The notes: generated from the letters alone by a model not told the origin. 64,000 nucleotides of DNA from Cytophagales bacterium (GCA_017303795.1 JAFLBR010000020.1:32086-96085), one strand, 5' to 3'. Shown: positions 1-9,362, counted from the first letter of the stretch. Numbers and translations: made by a program.

Positions 1-3000
1 ACCAGGCACCACTGTTTGAATTAATCAATGTGCTTGATCCATTAAAAATATTTCCACCATTGCTGGTATCATCTACGGCACCAGACTTTTCAAAAGAGGC
101 ACTTCCATTGTAAGTGGCACCGTGCAAGAGCAAACGAGGTGCTACAAAATTTACACTGCCATCAAAAGATGAGTTTGGTCCTACACGCATAATAGAAGAT
201 CCTGTTAACGTGATGTTTTCGGGTAGTGCCCCAATTTGCGTAAAGCGATACAGGTTCAATGATCCACTTGAAAATGTACCGGCTGTTATAACTCCATTAA
301 GAGTTGAACTGGCTGGTGTTTGGCCATTAAAAGTAACACCTGATGCTCCTCCGGAATTAATAACATTAATATCTCCATTGTAGGTAGTGGTGCCGTTTTC
401 TCCCATCTGAATAACGGTTGCACCGGAAGAGTTAGTTACATTAATATTAACCGGCCCTAGAAAAGTTGAAGTTGATCCGGTGCCCAGTAAAAAGCGGTGA
501 TTACTTTGAATAGAACCCGCACAATTTATTGTTAACGTACCGGCAACCGATAACCCCACATTGGTTCCTTCACCAATTAAGTACGACCACGCATCAGTGC
601 CGCCTGTTTTATTACTATTGATAGTGAGATCCGAATTAAAGGTGGTTATCTGGCCATTATGATTATGCGCGAAATAGATTCTGTAGCTGCCGGTATTGTT
701 AAATGTGGTAGCAGCATTAAACTGATCTCGGTTTGTATTCCCGGTAAGCAAGTAACCACTGCCCGAGTTGGTAATTATTGTAACGCCATCAAAGACGTTA
801 CCGCCAGCACCGGCATCATCACTTGCTCCGTTTTTTTCAAGCGTAGCAGTTCCGCTATAAGTACAACCATTTAAGAATAAGCGAGGCGCTGTAAAATTCA
901 CATTCCCCCCAAAAGCTGAACTAGGGCCAACTGTCAATAAGGTCGTGCCTGAAAAGGTTGTTAATGTTTGAGGGGTGTTGCCAAGCTGAGTAAAACGCGG
1001 TAATGTTAATGAACCACTAGAAAAACCAGAACCACCAATCGAAATAGTATTTCCCGCAGATAGTGTTGCCGTAGCAGCAGCACTTTCACAAAACGCAATA
1101 CCCGTTCCACCTGTACTGTTCAGTATAATGTTTCCATTAAATGCATTTGTTCCGGCATAAGCCATCCGGATGTTTGAAGTACTGGTATTAAGAAGGGTAA
1201 GGCTTCCGTTGTACGTACTTCCCGTAACCAGCTCCAGCAGTACATCGCCATTGCTATTGTTGGTTATTGAGGTTGGTCCATTGAAGGTATTACTTCCATT
1301 GGTTCTTAAAACTCCACTTCCATTATTAACAATCGTAGTAGTTGAACCAAATGTGTTATTACCTATACCAGTATTGTTTATAGTTCCGGTTTTTTCAAGA
1401 TAGGCAGTTCCACCAATACTAATTCCATCCAGGTAAAGTTGTGGCGCCCTTAAATCGGCATTACCGCCAAAAGAAGTAGCTGGCCCAACTCGTAACAAGG
1501 TTGTAGTTCCTCCCAGGTTCAGGTTTAATGCACCGGTTCCCGGATTAGTAAAACGCTGAATGTTTAAACTACCTGATGTATAGCCACCAGCAATGCTAAA
1601 TGAACCTGATGGTGCTTGAGTGGCGCTGGCTGAAACTCCACTATTGAACGTTACTCCATTCGATCCACCCGTGTTGGTAAGCGTAATATTTCCATTATAG
1701 GTTGCTGTACCATTTACACCCATGGTGATCATGGTGTTTGCGTCTGAGTTGGTATTGTTGATAATAAGATTTCCGCCAAGCGTAAGGGTTGTACCTGCAC
1801 CATTTAAAAAACGGTGATCGCTGCGAAGAGCACCGGCACAATTGATTATCAAATCACCACCGATGGAAACATTAGAGTTTGTAATCTCGCCTACTAAAAA
1901 TGACCACTGATCTGTGCCACCACTTTTATTTGAATTAAGGGTAAGATTATTAGCAAACGTAGTAGTTGCACCATTGTGATTGTAGGCAATTCGGATTCTG
2001 AAACTACCAGTGTTGTTAAAAGTAGTTGCGGCATTAAAGGTATCGGCAGCTCCGTTTCCAAAAAAGATTTCGGCTGAGCCATTATTGGTAACTGTAGTTA
2101 CACCATTAAAAGTATTACCTGAGCTGGAGTTATCGCTAGCACCAGTCTTTGTAATAGAAGCTGTTCCATTAAATACGCTTGAAGTTAAAACGAATTGTGG
2201 CGAGCTAAATGTTACATTTCCACCAATAGTTGAGTTCGTTAAACGCAATAATGAAGTCGCCCCTGTAAGGGCAAGATTCATGGCGGTGCTACCAGCTTGT
2301 GTAAAATTGCGGAAGGCAAGCTCTGAGCCAGTAAATCCACCGCCACCAATATTAATGGTATTGCCAGCCGACATATTAGCTAATCCAGAACCTTGAATAA
2401 AGGCAACTCTATCTGAACTGGTAATGGTAACGCTGCCATTTAATGTAACATCACCGGCATTTCCAATCCAGTTTTCAACATTGGTTACACCTGCATTTGA
2501 ATTAATAATTAGAGGACCGTTAAATGTGGTTGATGATCCGGCTTCATAACTAATGTGAATATCGCCACCGGTTGCATTGTTGGTAAACGTTGTGGTTCCG
2601 TTAAAGGTAACACTGGCCGTTCCGAAACGGCTGATTTGAATTCTGCTTTGAATATCGGTTGCACTGGTGTTGTTGAAAGTAGCGTTCGCCTGAAACACAT
2701 TACCTGCGTTATCTTCGGCTACACGTATTCTGTTTCCACCAGTATTATTAAAGAAGGCCGCAGCATTCCAGGTATCTCCGGCATCAGCAGGATTAGTACC
2801 CATGGCAAAATCCCCACCTTGATTATTCACCGTCATCACACCATTAAAAGTATTTCCACCACGCGAGTTATCAACTGCCGAACCTGTTTTAGTAACAGTT
2901 ACAGCCTGAAACGAACTTGAATTAAAGATGATAGAGGGCGTACTAATAGTTAATGCACCACTAAAGTTTGATGCGGGCCCAAGTGTAAGCGTGGCTGTAT

Positions 3001-3862
3001 CATTGCCACCTAACGAAATATTTTGTGCTGTTGCTCCAGCTTGCGTTAATCTTGCCAGGGTTAAGTTGCCACAACCCGAACCACCAAATCCGGCAACGGA
3101 AATGGTACGGGTAGCCGCAAGTGTTGCTGTACCACCGCCAGCACCAATTGAAATTAGTCCGGTGGCATTGTAAGTAACGGTTATGTTATTGTTGATCTGA
3201 TTAGCCGCTGAATTATAGGCTATTTCCAATGGCCCCGTGTTTCCACTTACTAATGAAAGTACTCCGTTAAAAATATCGGGGTTGGTTCCTCCCAGACGAA
3301 ACTGACTGGCAGAACTATTAGTTAGTGTTACACTTCCTGAAAAGGTATTACCACCGGTACTGGTGTCGTTATTATTGGCAGTTTTAGTTACGGTTACGGA
3401 ACCATTAAATACTGAACCATTAAAAAAGATTCTTCCGGTAGAACCATTTACGTTTGCTCCAAAAGTTGTTCCGCTAAAAGTGGAGGTACCGGTTGTATTA
3501 AGTGTAACCGCAGCAGCTGCTCCGGTGTTGTTTATAGTTCCGGTAACAAAGCTGTTCGTACCGGTAGTAGTCAGATTAAATCCATTCAGATTAATCACAC
3601 CTGTATAACCATTCACCGTAATTCCGGCTACATTTGGTGCAACATCCAGTGTACAATTTCCTAAACCGTTGGCATTAAAAGTCACTGCATCCGATGGGCC
3701 CGGAACAGATGCTCCGCCTGCTCCGCCCGAGGTTGTGGACCAGTTGGCTGTGTTGTTCCAATTAGATGCACCGGCAGCAACCCAAAATCTTTGGCCGAAG
3801 GATATTTGGGAAATTAGAAGAAGGATGAATACTGTGAGGTAAGAAAGTAAAGGTTTATTCAT
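1..3862 (-). CDS. Giant secreted beta-strand-repeat protein, 3' end beyond window
   Basis: The reading frame is open from an ATG at 3862 to the window edge, about 1287 residues without a stop, so the C-terminus is missing. It begins with a signal peptide (MNKPLLSYLTVFILLLISQ..FGQ) followed by an N-terminal segment (FWVAAGASNWNNTANWS) of a type common in large Bacteroidota surface proteins. The rest is rich in N, T, G and S and built from repeated modules with motifs such as GGNTFNG, RFTQxG, VGPxSSFGGNVNF and LEKTGAxDD. Two copies of a 439-residue block lie exactly 1317 bases apart. It is probably exported and surface-bound, and a type IX sorting domain would be expected beyond the window; that part is inference. 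No enzyme motif is visible. The small plus-strand frames here are antisense shadows. Confidence 0.85.
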   Translation of the reverse strand, partial: MNKPLLSYLTVFILLLISQISFGQRFWVAAGASNWNNTANWSTTSGGAGGASVPGPSDAVTFNANGLGNCTLDVAPNVAGITVNGYTGVINLNGFNLTTTGTNSFVTGTINNTGAAAAVTLNTTGTSTFSGTTFGANVNGSTGRIFFNGSVFNGSVTVTKTANNNDTSTGGNTFSGSVTLTNSSASQFRLGGTNPDIFNGVLSLVSGNTGPLEIAYNSAANQINNNITVTYNATGLISIGAGGGTATLAATRTISVAGFGGSGCGNLTLARLTQAGATAQNISLGGNDTATLTLGPASNFSGALTISTPSIIFNSSSFQAVTVTKTGSAVDNSRGGNTFNGVMTVNNQGGDFAMGTNPADAGDTWNAAAFFNNTGGNRIRVAEDNAGNVFQANATFNNTSATDIQSRIQISRFGTASVTFNGTTTFTNNATGGDIHISYEAGSSTTFNGPLIINSNAGVTNVENWIGNAGDVTLNGSVTITSSDRVAFIQGSGLANMSAGNTINIGGGGFTGSELAFRNFTQAGSTAMNLALTGATSLLRLTNSTIGGNVTFSSPQFVLTSSVFNGTASITKTGASDNSSSGNTFNGVTTVTNNGSAEIFFGNGAADTFNAATTFNNTGSFRIRIAYNHNGATTTFANNLTLNSNKSGGTDQWSFLVGEITNSNVSIGGDLIINCAGALRSDHRFLNGAGTTLTLGGNLIINNTNSDANTMITMGVNGTATYNGNITLTNTGGSNGVTFNSGVSASATQAPSGSFSIAGGYTSGSLNIQRFTNPGTGALNLNLGGTTTLLRVGPATSFGGNADLRAPQLYLDGISIGGTAYLEKTGTINNTGIGNNTFGSTTTIVNNGSGVLRTNGSNTFNGPTSITNNSNGDVLLELVTGSTYNGSLTLLNTSTSNIRMAYAGTNAFNGNIILNSTGGTGIAFCESAAATATLSAGNTISIGGSGFSSGSLTLPRFTQLGNTPQTLTTFSGTTLLTVGPSSAFGGNVNFTAPRLFLNGCTYSGTATLEKNGASDDAGAGGNVFDGVTIITNSGSGYLLTGNTNRDQFNAATTFNNTGSYRIYFAHNHNGQITTFNSDLTINSNKTGGTDAWSYLIGEGTNVGLSVAGTLTINCAGSIQSNHRFLLGTGSTSTFLGPVNINVTNSSGATVIQMGENGTTTYNGDINVINSGGASGVTFNGQTPASSTLNGVITAGTFSSGSLNLYRFTQIGALPENITLTGSSIMRVGPNSSFDGSVNFVAPRLLLHGATYNGSASFEKSGAVDDTSNGGNIFNGSSTLINSNSGAW
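300..2131 (-). repeat. Tandem coding repeat, 1317-base period
   Basis: Within the giant gene, the segment about 300-815 aligns with 1617-2131 at a constant offset of 1317 bases (439 codons), checked at five anchors: gcacaatt at 519/1836, cggtga at 495/1812, gtgcc at 597/1914, tccatt at 374/1691 and the cc-att start at 654/1971. A 3-base indel appears only near 818/2132. A shorter submodule, recognisable by a GGNxFxG motif, recurs near 2850, 2110, 1370, 800 and 75. The copies are diverged, so this is an old intragenic amplification. Confidence 0.7.
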
Positions 3863-3883
3863 ATAAACAGTAAGGGTAATCTT

Positions 3884-3891
3884 CAAAATTA
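3884..3891 (-). promoter_or_regulatory. Putative -7 box for the giant repeat protein
   Basis: On the minus strand this reads TAATTTTG, a match to the Bacteroidota -7 consensus TAnnTTTG, about 22 bases upstream of the ATG at 3862. No good TTTG -33 box is seen at the expected spacing, so this is only a candidate. Confidence 0.35.
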
Positions 3892-3961
3892 TACTTTTAT
3901 ACGTGTTTGTTGCATGCAGTAACATGTACTTTTTTAGGAACATACTTAACTTTTTTACCGA

Positions 3962-4804
3962 TTGAAAAAGCAAATTCCGCTTGCACTCCGCCTGGTTCGG
4001 TGGTTTTTTCCAAAACTGGAATGGTTGTCGGCCAGGCTTGCAGTAGAATATTTCGAAAAAATATTTTTCTCGCCTTTGCGCTACCAAGCTCCTGAAAAGG
4101 AAATGGAGTGCGAACAGCAAGCTACTTTAGAGGAAATTGTTGCGAATGGATTGAAAATTCAAACGTACCGCTGGGGCGATGCAACCAATCCCTATGTTTT
4201 AGTGATGCATGGCTGGGCAGGCCGGGCAACCCAATTTCGAAAGTTTATTCCGGAATTAGTTGCGGCTGGCTACCAGGTGGTAGGTTTTGACGGCCCCGCT
4301 CATGGTAAATCATCCGGCAAACGGACTACCATTCTGGAATTTGAAACCGCACTTAAAATGGTAATAACCAGATGGGGTAAACCTGTCGCGGCCATAGCCC
4401 ACTCGTTTGGAGGCGGGGCGTTACTCTTTTCTATTATGAATGGCCTGCCGGTAAAAAAGCTTGTTAACATTGCCTCACCCACAATGGCTGATGAAATTAT
4501 CAAATCTTATCTGCGCGCAATTAATGGTTCGTGGAAAACGGGGCAACGGTTTAAGAAGCTAATCGAAAAGAAGTATGGTAAACATTTTGAAGAGTTTACG
4601 GCCATGTACTTTATAGAACATATTAAAGGGTTGGACTTGTTGCTGGTGCACGATGACGAGGATAAAGATGTGCCCATCATTCAGGCTGAAAAGTTACTTG
4701 AAAAATATCCGGCCCGTTTACTTCGCACTTCCGGTCTGGGTCATAATCGCGTTCTGAAAGATGAGAACGTAATCGCAGCCTGTATCGATTTTATCAGAAA
4801 TTAA
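3962..4804 (+). CDS. Alpha/beta hydrolase
   Basis: This 280-residue protein has the alpha/beta-hydrolase pattern. An oxyanion-hole segment HGWAG lies near residues 83-87, the nucleophile elbow AHSFGGG places the catalytic serine at about 148, a late acidic cluster (VHDDEDKD) can supply the Asp, and GLGHNR near the C-terminus supplies the His. The start used is TTG at 3962; there is no in-frame ATG before the conserved core. Substrate is unknown and there is no signal peptide, so a cytoplasmic esterase or lipase-like role is likely. It is transcribed divergently from the repeat protein across a ~100-base gap. Confidence 0.85.
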   Translation: MKKQIPLALRLVRWFFPKLEWLSARLAVEYFEKIFFSPLRYQAPEKEMECEQQATLEEIVANGLKIQTYRWGDATNPYVLVMHGWAGRATQFRKFIPELVAAGYQVVGFDGPAHGKSSGKRTTILEFETALKMVITRWGKPVAAIAHSFGGGALLFSIMNGLPVKKLVNIASPTMADEIIKSYLRAINGSWKTGQRFKKLIEKKYGKHFEEFTAMYFIEHIKGLDLLLVHDDEDKDVPIIQAEKLLEKYPARLLRTSGLGHNRVLKDENVIAACIDFIRN

Positions 4805-4986
4805 CCGATTGGTGTAACTTAACGGCTTGAAACCCGTCTGAAATCTGGAAGTAAAGAACCGCTCACAAAAACTAATCTGGCTTTTTAAGCGTTTTTTGAA
4901 ACCAAAACCAAAATATCCAGTAAAAGACTAAGATTGAACAACTAATCAGCTAAACCGAACATCTTTCTGCTTTAACATATTTTATC

Positions 4987-5703
4987 ATGCCAAATATCAT
5001 TAAGACTACCCACATCTCCCGCACGTATAAAATGGGAACCAACATTGTAAATGCGTTGCAAGACATCTCCATTTCTATTGAGCGTGGTGAGTATGTTGCA
5101 TTTATGGGCCCATCGGGTTCGGGTAAATCAACCCTTATGAATATTGTAGGCTGCCTCGATACGCCAAGTTCGGGCGAATACTGGCTCAACAACCAGTTGG
5201 TGAGCGATATGACCGAGAATGAATTAGCAGTAGTTCGTAATAAAGAAATCGGCTTTGTGTTTCAAACCTTTAACCTTTTGCCACGGGCATCGGCATTAGA
5301 GAATGTAGCACTTCCGCTAATCTATGCCGGTTATAGCAAAAGCGAACGCGAAGACATGGCTATGGCTGCATTGGAGAGTGTCGATTTGGCCAATCGCCAT
5401 CATCACAAGCCAAACGAACTTTCTGGTGGACAGCGCCAACGCGTAGCCATTGCGCGGGCATTGGTAAATAATCCTTCTATTATTCTGGCCGATGAACCTA
5501 CCGGTAACCTCGATTCTAAAACCTCTTACGATATTATGAACCTGTTTCAGGAGTTGCACGACAAGGGCAACACCATCATTATGGTAACACACGAAGATGA
5601 TATTGCCCATTATGCACATCGCATTATTCGTTTGAAGGATGGTTTGATTGAGTGGGATAAGAAGAACGAGAATGTGAGTCGCGGCCAGGCCGTAACAGCC
5701 TGA
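4987..5703 (+). CDS. ABC transporter ATP-binding protein, LolD/MacB type
   Basis: The 238-residue ATPase shows all nucleotide-binding motifs: Walker [10 protein letters not shown] (41-49), Q-loop Gln93, signature LSGGQ (145-149), Walker B IILADE (165-170) followed by PTGNLDS, and the switch histidine in VTHE (about 202). The PTGNLDS extension and overall length are typical of the LolD/MacB/FtsE class, which works with FtsX-fold permeases in lipoprotein release, macrolide or peptide export, or cell division. No permease gene is adjacent; the neighbours are a hydrolase and the cobalamin adenosyltransferase, so the partner must be encoded elsewhere. Function beyond the class is not determinable. 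Confidence 0.9.
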   Translation: MPNIIKTTHISRTYKMGTNIVNALQDISISIERGEYVAFMGPSGSGKSTLMNIVGCLDTPSSGEYWLNNQLVSDMTENELAVVRNKEIGFVFQTFNLLPRASALENVALPLIYAGYSKSEREDMAMAALESVDLANRHHHKPNELSGGQRQRVAIARALVNNPSIILADEPTGNLDSKTSYDIMNLFQELHDKGNTIIMVTHEDDIAHYAHRIIRLKDGLIEWDKKNENVSRGQAVTA

Positions 5704-5754
5704 CTGGCTTCTCAAACAATTTGATATTGAATTTTAAATCTTCAATTTTCCCCT

Positions 5755-6303
5755 ATGAAGATTTATACCAAGACCGGAGATCAGGGCACTACTTCTTTAT
5801 TTGGAGGTAAACGCGTTTTAAAGTCCGATTTGCGAATTGATACCTACGGTACGGTAGATGAACTTAATTCGTGGATTGGCGTGTTGCGCGATCAACCGGT
5901 AAATCAAAACCTGAGTGCAGTGCTGATTGAAATTCAGGATCGCTTATTTACCATTGGTTCTATTCTGGCCACAGAACCCGGCAACAGAAAAGTTAAAATT
6001 CCGGCACTTACCGAAACCGACATTACTTTTCTTGAAAAAGAAATTGATGCAATGGATACCGTACTACCGCCAACGAAATTTTTTGTGCTGCCCGGTGGCC
6101 ATCAGGCAGTTTCGTTCGGGCATGTTACCCGCACCGTTTGCCGCAGAGCTGAGCGTTTGGTAATTGCACTTAATCAGGTTGATCCGATTAACGAACTCGT
6201 CATCAAATATCTCAACCGACTTTCTGATTATCTTTTTGTACTGTGCCGCATGATGACGCACGAGCTGAATGCCCCCGAAACTCCGTGGAAACCTCGCATG
6301 TAA
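5755..6303 (+). CDS. ATP:cob(I)alamin adenosyltransferase, PduO type
   Basis: This 182-residue enzyme transfers the adenosyl group of ATP to cob(I)alamin to make coenzyme B12. The N-terminal ATP-binding signature TKTGDQGTTSLFGGKR is at 5-20, followed by a DELNSWIG segment, the basic motif RTVCRRAER (about 126-134) and LNRLSDYLFVLCR (about 153-165). All are hallmarks of the PduO/MMAB family, and the length is usual. It starts 52 bases after the ABC ATPase gene and may share its transcript. In this phylum the product typically serves methylmalonyl-CoA mutase or ribonucleotide reductase; neither gene is in the window. Confidence 0.93.
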   Translation: MKIYTKTGDQGTTSLFGGKRVLKSDLRIDTYGTVDELNSWIGVLRDQPVNQNLSAVLIEIQDRLFTIGSILATEPGNRKVKIPALTETDITFLEKEIDAMDTVLPPTKFFVLPGGHQAVSFGHVTRTVCRRAERLVIALNQVDPINELVIKYLNRLSDYLFVLCRMMTHELNAPETPWKPRM

Positions 6304-6392
6304 ACCACTTGATTTAGACCTAACACATGTTAGCATTCAGGGACTGAAAGTTGTATCTTGCAGAAAATTTATTTTTCACTAACAAAGATGCA

Positions 6393-7457
6393 ATGGTCGA
6401 TACAGAAAGCATTTCAATTACCCGAACGGCAAAGTCAAGGTTAAGCAAAACAGATTTTAATAGTCTTTCATTCGGACAGGTTTTTACCGATCACATGTTT
6501 ATGGCCGACTACCGCGATGGCCAATGGAAAAATCTACGCATAGTGCCTTATGGACCAATTCAAATCAGTCCGGCAACGCCTGCGTTACACTATGGCCAAT
6601 CCATATTTGAAGGCATGAAGGCCTATCGTGCAGATGATGGAAAAGCGCTGGTATTTCGTGCTGCTGATAATCTTACACGCATGAATATTTCGGGTAACCG
6701 AATGTGTATGCCCGCTGTGCCGGAAGATCTTTTTATGGAAGCACTTTCAACTTTAATAGATTTAGATCGTGCCTGGATTCCTAATCAGGAGGGAAGTTCA
6801 CTTTACATTCGGCCGTTTATGTTTTCTGCCGATGAGTTTATCGGCATCCGGCCATCATTGGATTTTACATTTATGATTTTACTTAGTCCGGTAGGGCCTT
6901 ATTATGCTACACCGGTTAAAGTAAAAATAGAAACACATTATACACGTGCCGTAGAAGGTGGCACCGGTTTCGCGAAAGCGGGTGGTAATTATGGTGGTGC
7001 AATTTATCCGGCCAAGCTTGCGCAAGATCAGGGTTATCATCAATTAATCTGGACGGATGGTAAAACACACGAGTACGTGGAGGAGAGCGGCACCATGAAT
7101 CTGATGTTTGTAATCAACAACACATTGCTTACTCCGGCACTCAGCGATTCTATTCTGGCGGGTATTACGCGCCAGAGTGTGATTGACCTCGCTCGCCATT
7201 GGGGCATGAATGTAGAGGAAAGAAAAATTTCCATTATTGAATTAGTAGCTGCCTTAAAACAAGGTCGGGTGCAAGAAGCGTTTGGTGCCGGTACTGCTGC
7301 AACCATTGCGCACATTGAATTGATTGGGCATGAAGAAGAAAAATTTCTGTTACCACCCGTTGAGAGCCGCACGTTCTCGAACCGCGTGTTAGCTGAATTG
7401 GAAAACATTAAGCGTGGAAAAGTTCAGCCACCGTTTGATTGGATTTATAAGATTTAA
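6393..7457 (+). CDS. ilvE: Branched-chain amino acid aminotransferase
   Basis: A fold-type IV, PLP-dependent aminotransferase of 354 residues, interconverting Leu, Ile and Val with their 2-oxo acids. The PLP lysine lies in FAKAGGNYGG, the same context as the lysine of mammalian BCATs, and is followed by the EESGTMNLMFV segment and the GTAATI phosphate-binding loop. I chose the ATG at 6393 because the protein from there (MVDTESISITRTAKSR) has the usual BCAT2-class N-terminus; an in-frame TTG at 6351 would add 14 unlikely residues. The gene ends in a strong terminator. Confidence 0.94.
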   Translation: MVDTESISITRTAKSRLSKTDFNSLSFGQVFTDHMFMADYRDGQWKNLRIVPYGPIQISPATPALHYGQSIFEGMKAYRADDGKALVFRAADNLTRMNISGNRMCMPAVPEDLFMEALSTLIDLDRAWIPNQEGSSLYIRPFMFSADEFIGIRPSLDFTFMILLSPVGPYYATPVKVKIETHYTRAVEGGTGFAKAGGNYGGAIYPAKLAQDQGYHQLIWTDGKTHEYVEESGTMNLMFVINNTLLTPALSDSILAGITRQSVIDLARHWGMNVEERKISIIELVAALKQGRVQEAFGAGTAATIAHIELIGHEEEKFLLPPVESRTFSNRVLAELENIKRGKVQPPFDWIYKI

Positions 7458-7471
7458 TATTGTTTTAATTG

Positions 7472-7512
7472 AAACCGCCTCGCACTTTGTGTTTGAGGCG
7501 GTTTTATTTTTT
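7472..7512 (+). terminator. Rho-independent terminator after ilvE
   Basis: A 10-base-pair stem (aaaccgcctc / gaggcggttt) with a 13-base loop is followed by a T-rich tract up to 7512. It lies 14 bases after the aminotransferase stop codon. Confidence 0.85.
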
Positions 7513-7526
7513 GCTTTCTTGCCACT

Positions 7527-8030
7527 ATGCGTATTTTAATTTTTAGTTGTTTCATGCTTGGTTTTGCGGCTGCCACTTTTGGTCAGGAGCAAATGGTGTT
7601 GTTAAAGCGTGGTGATGTAGTAGCCCGTTTTGAATTGGGCGACAACATTAAATGTAAACTGCGCAATGGAAAAACTAAAGCGGGCATGGCCATTCGTTAT
7701 ACCGATTCTTTCATCTTGCTGCGTGGTGATACAATTCTGTTTTCCGACATCTATAAAATTCACGCAAAAGGAAAACGCAAGGCCGACTTCAGGCAAAAAG
7801 TTGGAACTGTTTTAATGATTGGAGGCGTGGGTTATTTTGCGATTGATCAAATCAATACAATTTTCTTTGTAGAAGGCCAGAGCGGGATTGACGAAGGCGT
7901 GGCCATTACATCGGGTAGTTTAGTAGCAGCAGGCGCAGCATTAACTTTTTTACGAAGCCCCTATCTGAAAGTGCGCGGCCTTTCTATTCGGATGGTTACG
8001 CCAGAGTCGCGCTATTATCGTTACGAGTAG
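7527..8030 (+). CDS. Exported hypothetical protein
   Basis: A 167-residue protein of unknown function. It has a signal peptide (MRILIFSCFMLGFAAATFG-Q), a basic segment with a CKLRNGKTKAGMAIRYTDSF stretch resembling small SH3/LSM-like strands, and two hydrophobic stretches near 91-110 and 125-140 that could be membrane-associated or glycine-rich hairpins. It sits alone between a terminator and prfB. I do not recognise a named family, so only periplasmic or membrane location can be proposed. Confidence 0.7.
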   Translation: MRILIFSCFMLGFAAATFGQEQMVLLKRGDVVARFELGDNIKCKLRNGKTKAGMAIRYTDSFILLRGDTILFSDIYKIHAKGKRKADFRQKVGTVLMIGGVGYFAIDQINTIFFVEGQSGIDEGVAITSGSLVAAGAALTFLRSPYLKVRGLSIRMVTPESRYYRYE

Positions 8031-8083
8031 AGATTTATTGGAGCCGGGATGTTATCTTCGCGCCATAATTAGTTTTTAAAGAA

Positions 8084-9185
8084 ATGACTACCGAACAATT
8101 AAAGGATTTGAAAGTCCGTGTTGCCGCCCTCAGGCGGTATCTTTGACTACGATCGTAAAATCGTAGAAATACAAGACGAAGAACGTATTACCCATCAGGC
8201 CGATTTCTGGAACAAACCCAAAGAGGCTGAAGTTATCCTCAAAAACATTCGCACTAAAAAAGTATGGACCGATGCATTTGCTGATGTAAGCAAACTGCTC
8301 GATGACCTTGACGTGCTGAACGAATTTCATGAAGCAGGCGATGCCAGCGAAGAAGAACTGGATGCTGAGTATAACAAAACAGCAAAGGCTATTGAAGAGC
8401 TGGAATTCAAAAAAATGCTCAGCAAAGAAGAAGATCAGTTGAGTGCCGTAATGGAAATTAATCCCGGTGCGGGCGGAACAGAGAGTAACGATTGGGCCGA
8501 TATGCTTAACCGCATGTACATTATGTGGGGCGAGAAGAGTGGCTACAAAGTTTCGCAGATAGATTATCAAGCGGGTGAAGTGGCCGGAATAAAGTCGGCT
8601 ACACTTGAACTTGAAGGCCCGTTCGCGTATGGAAAATTAAAATCAGAAATTGGTGTGCATCGTTTGGTGCGCATTTCACCTTTCGATAGCAATCAGCGCA
8701 GGCATACTTCTTTTGCTTCTGTGTTTGTTTATCCTAAAGTAGATGATTCCATTCAGATAGAAGTTAACCCAGCCGATGTAGAAATTCAGACTTCGCGTTC
8801 GGGCGGAGCGGGTGGCCAGAACGTAAACAAAGTAGAAACCAAAGTACAACTTACACACAAACCTTCGGGTATTGTTATTGTGTGCCAGGTAGAACGTTCG
8901 CAACATGCCAACCGCGAACGCGCCATGCAAATGTTAAAGTCCAAACTCTATCAGGTAGAAATGGAAAAACGCAATGCGGCACGCGATAAAGTGGAGGCTG
9001 GTAAAATGAAAATTGATTTTGGTTCACAAATCCGCAACTACGTATTGCATCCTTATAAATTAGTGAAAGATGCCCGCACGAGTGTTGAGCGCCACGATGC
9101 ACAAAATGTATTGGATGGCGATCTGGATGATTTCATAAAAGCCTATTTGTTGGAAGATCAGGAAGCTTCTTCTGCTAAACAGTAA
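8084..9185 (+). CDS. prfB: Peptide chain release factor 2 (programmed +1 frameshift)
   Basis: RF2 recognises UGA and UAA and triggers peptide release. Translation begins at ATG 8084, runs 20 codons, and meets an in-frame TGA at 8144-8146 in the context CTT TGA C. A +1 slip on CTT continues with GAC at 8145, giving 366 residues. The shifted frame carries SPF at about 198-200 (the RF2 stop-codon tripeptide) and GGQ at about 243-245 (the hydrolysis motif). An AGGCGG element three bases before CTT replaces the canonical AGGGGG stimulator. Calling a start inside the second frame (8118) would be wrong: it would lose the true N-terminus. This is a classic autoregulatory arrangement in which low RF2 raises frameshifting. 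Confidence 0.96.
8120..8147 (+). promoter_or_regulatory. prfB programmed frameshift site
   Basis: Sequence ctc agg cgg tat ctt tga c. It matches the prfB recoding site (Shine-Dalgarno-like AGG, three-base spacer, CTT slip codon, UGA stop, C context) except that the stimulator reads AGGCGG rather than AGGGGG. Confidence 0.93.
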
Positions 9186-9187
9186 GT

Positions 9188-9288
9188 TGGTATTCGGTAG
9201 GTGGTGATCGGTATTTCAGTAAGCAGTAAGTAGTGATCAGTATTCGGTAATCAGTAAGTGGTATTCAGTAATTAGAAAACCCTAATTA
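9188..9288 (+). repeat. Degenerate short repeats after prfB
   Basis: About 100 bases are built from variations on CAGTAAGTGGT and CAGTATTCGGT, for example gtaagcagtaagtagtgat followed by cagtattcggtaatcagtaag. There is no coding potential. It looks like a decayed tandem repeat. Confidence 0.6.
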
Positions 9289-9322
9289 TTAGTTATGGAA
9301 TATGTAGAGAGTTACCGAAATT

Positions 9323-9357
9323 CCTAATTCCTAATTCCTAATTCCTAATTCCTAATT
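9323..9357 (+). repeat. Five tandem copies of heptamer CCTAATT
   Basis: Five perfect copies of the 7-base unit cctaatt end only 5 bases before the TTG start of the MFS gene. The period is not a multiple of three, so copy-number change would alter spacing of any upstream promoter or ribosome site rather than the protein. Confidence 0.9.
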
Positions 9358-9362
9358 CAAAC

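Noticed and set aside
114-3608. Several plus-strand open frames of 60-130 codons across the first 3.6 kb
   Set aside because: They are antisense to one continuous minus-strand coding frame with a signal peptide and repeats, and they have proline/leucine-biased, low-complexity sequences without family resemblance.
1-3862. Possible CRISPR array
   Set aside because: The repeats are long, coding and diverged, with no short regular spacers.
8118-9185. A release-factor gene starting in the second frame at 8118
   Set aside because: The true N-terminus is in the first frame at 8084 and is joined through the CTT-TGA-C frameshift site; the 8118 start would produce an N-terminus without family similarity.
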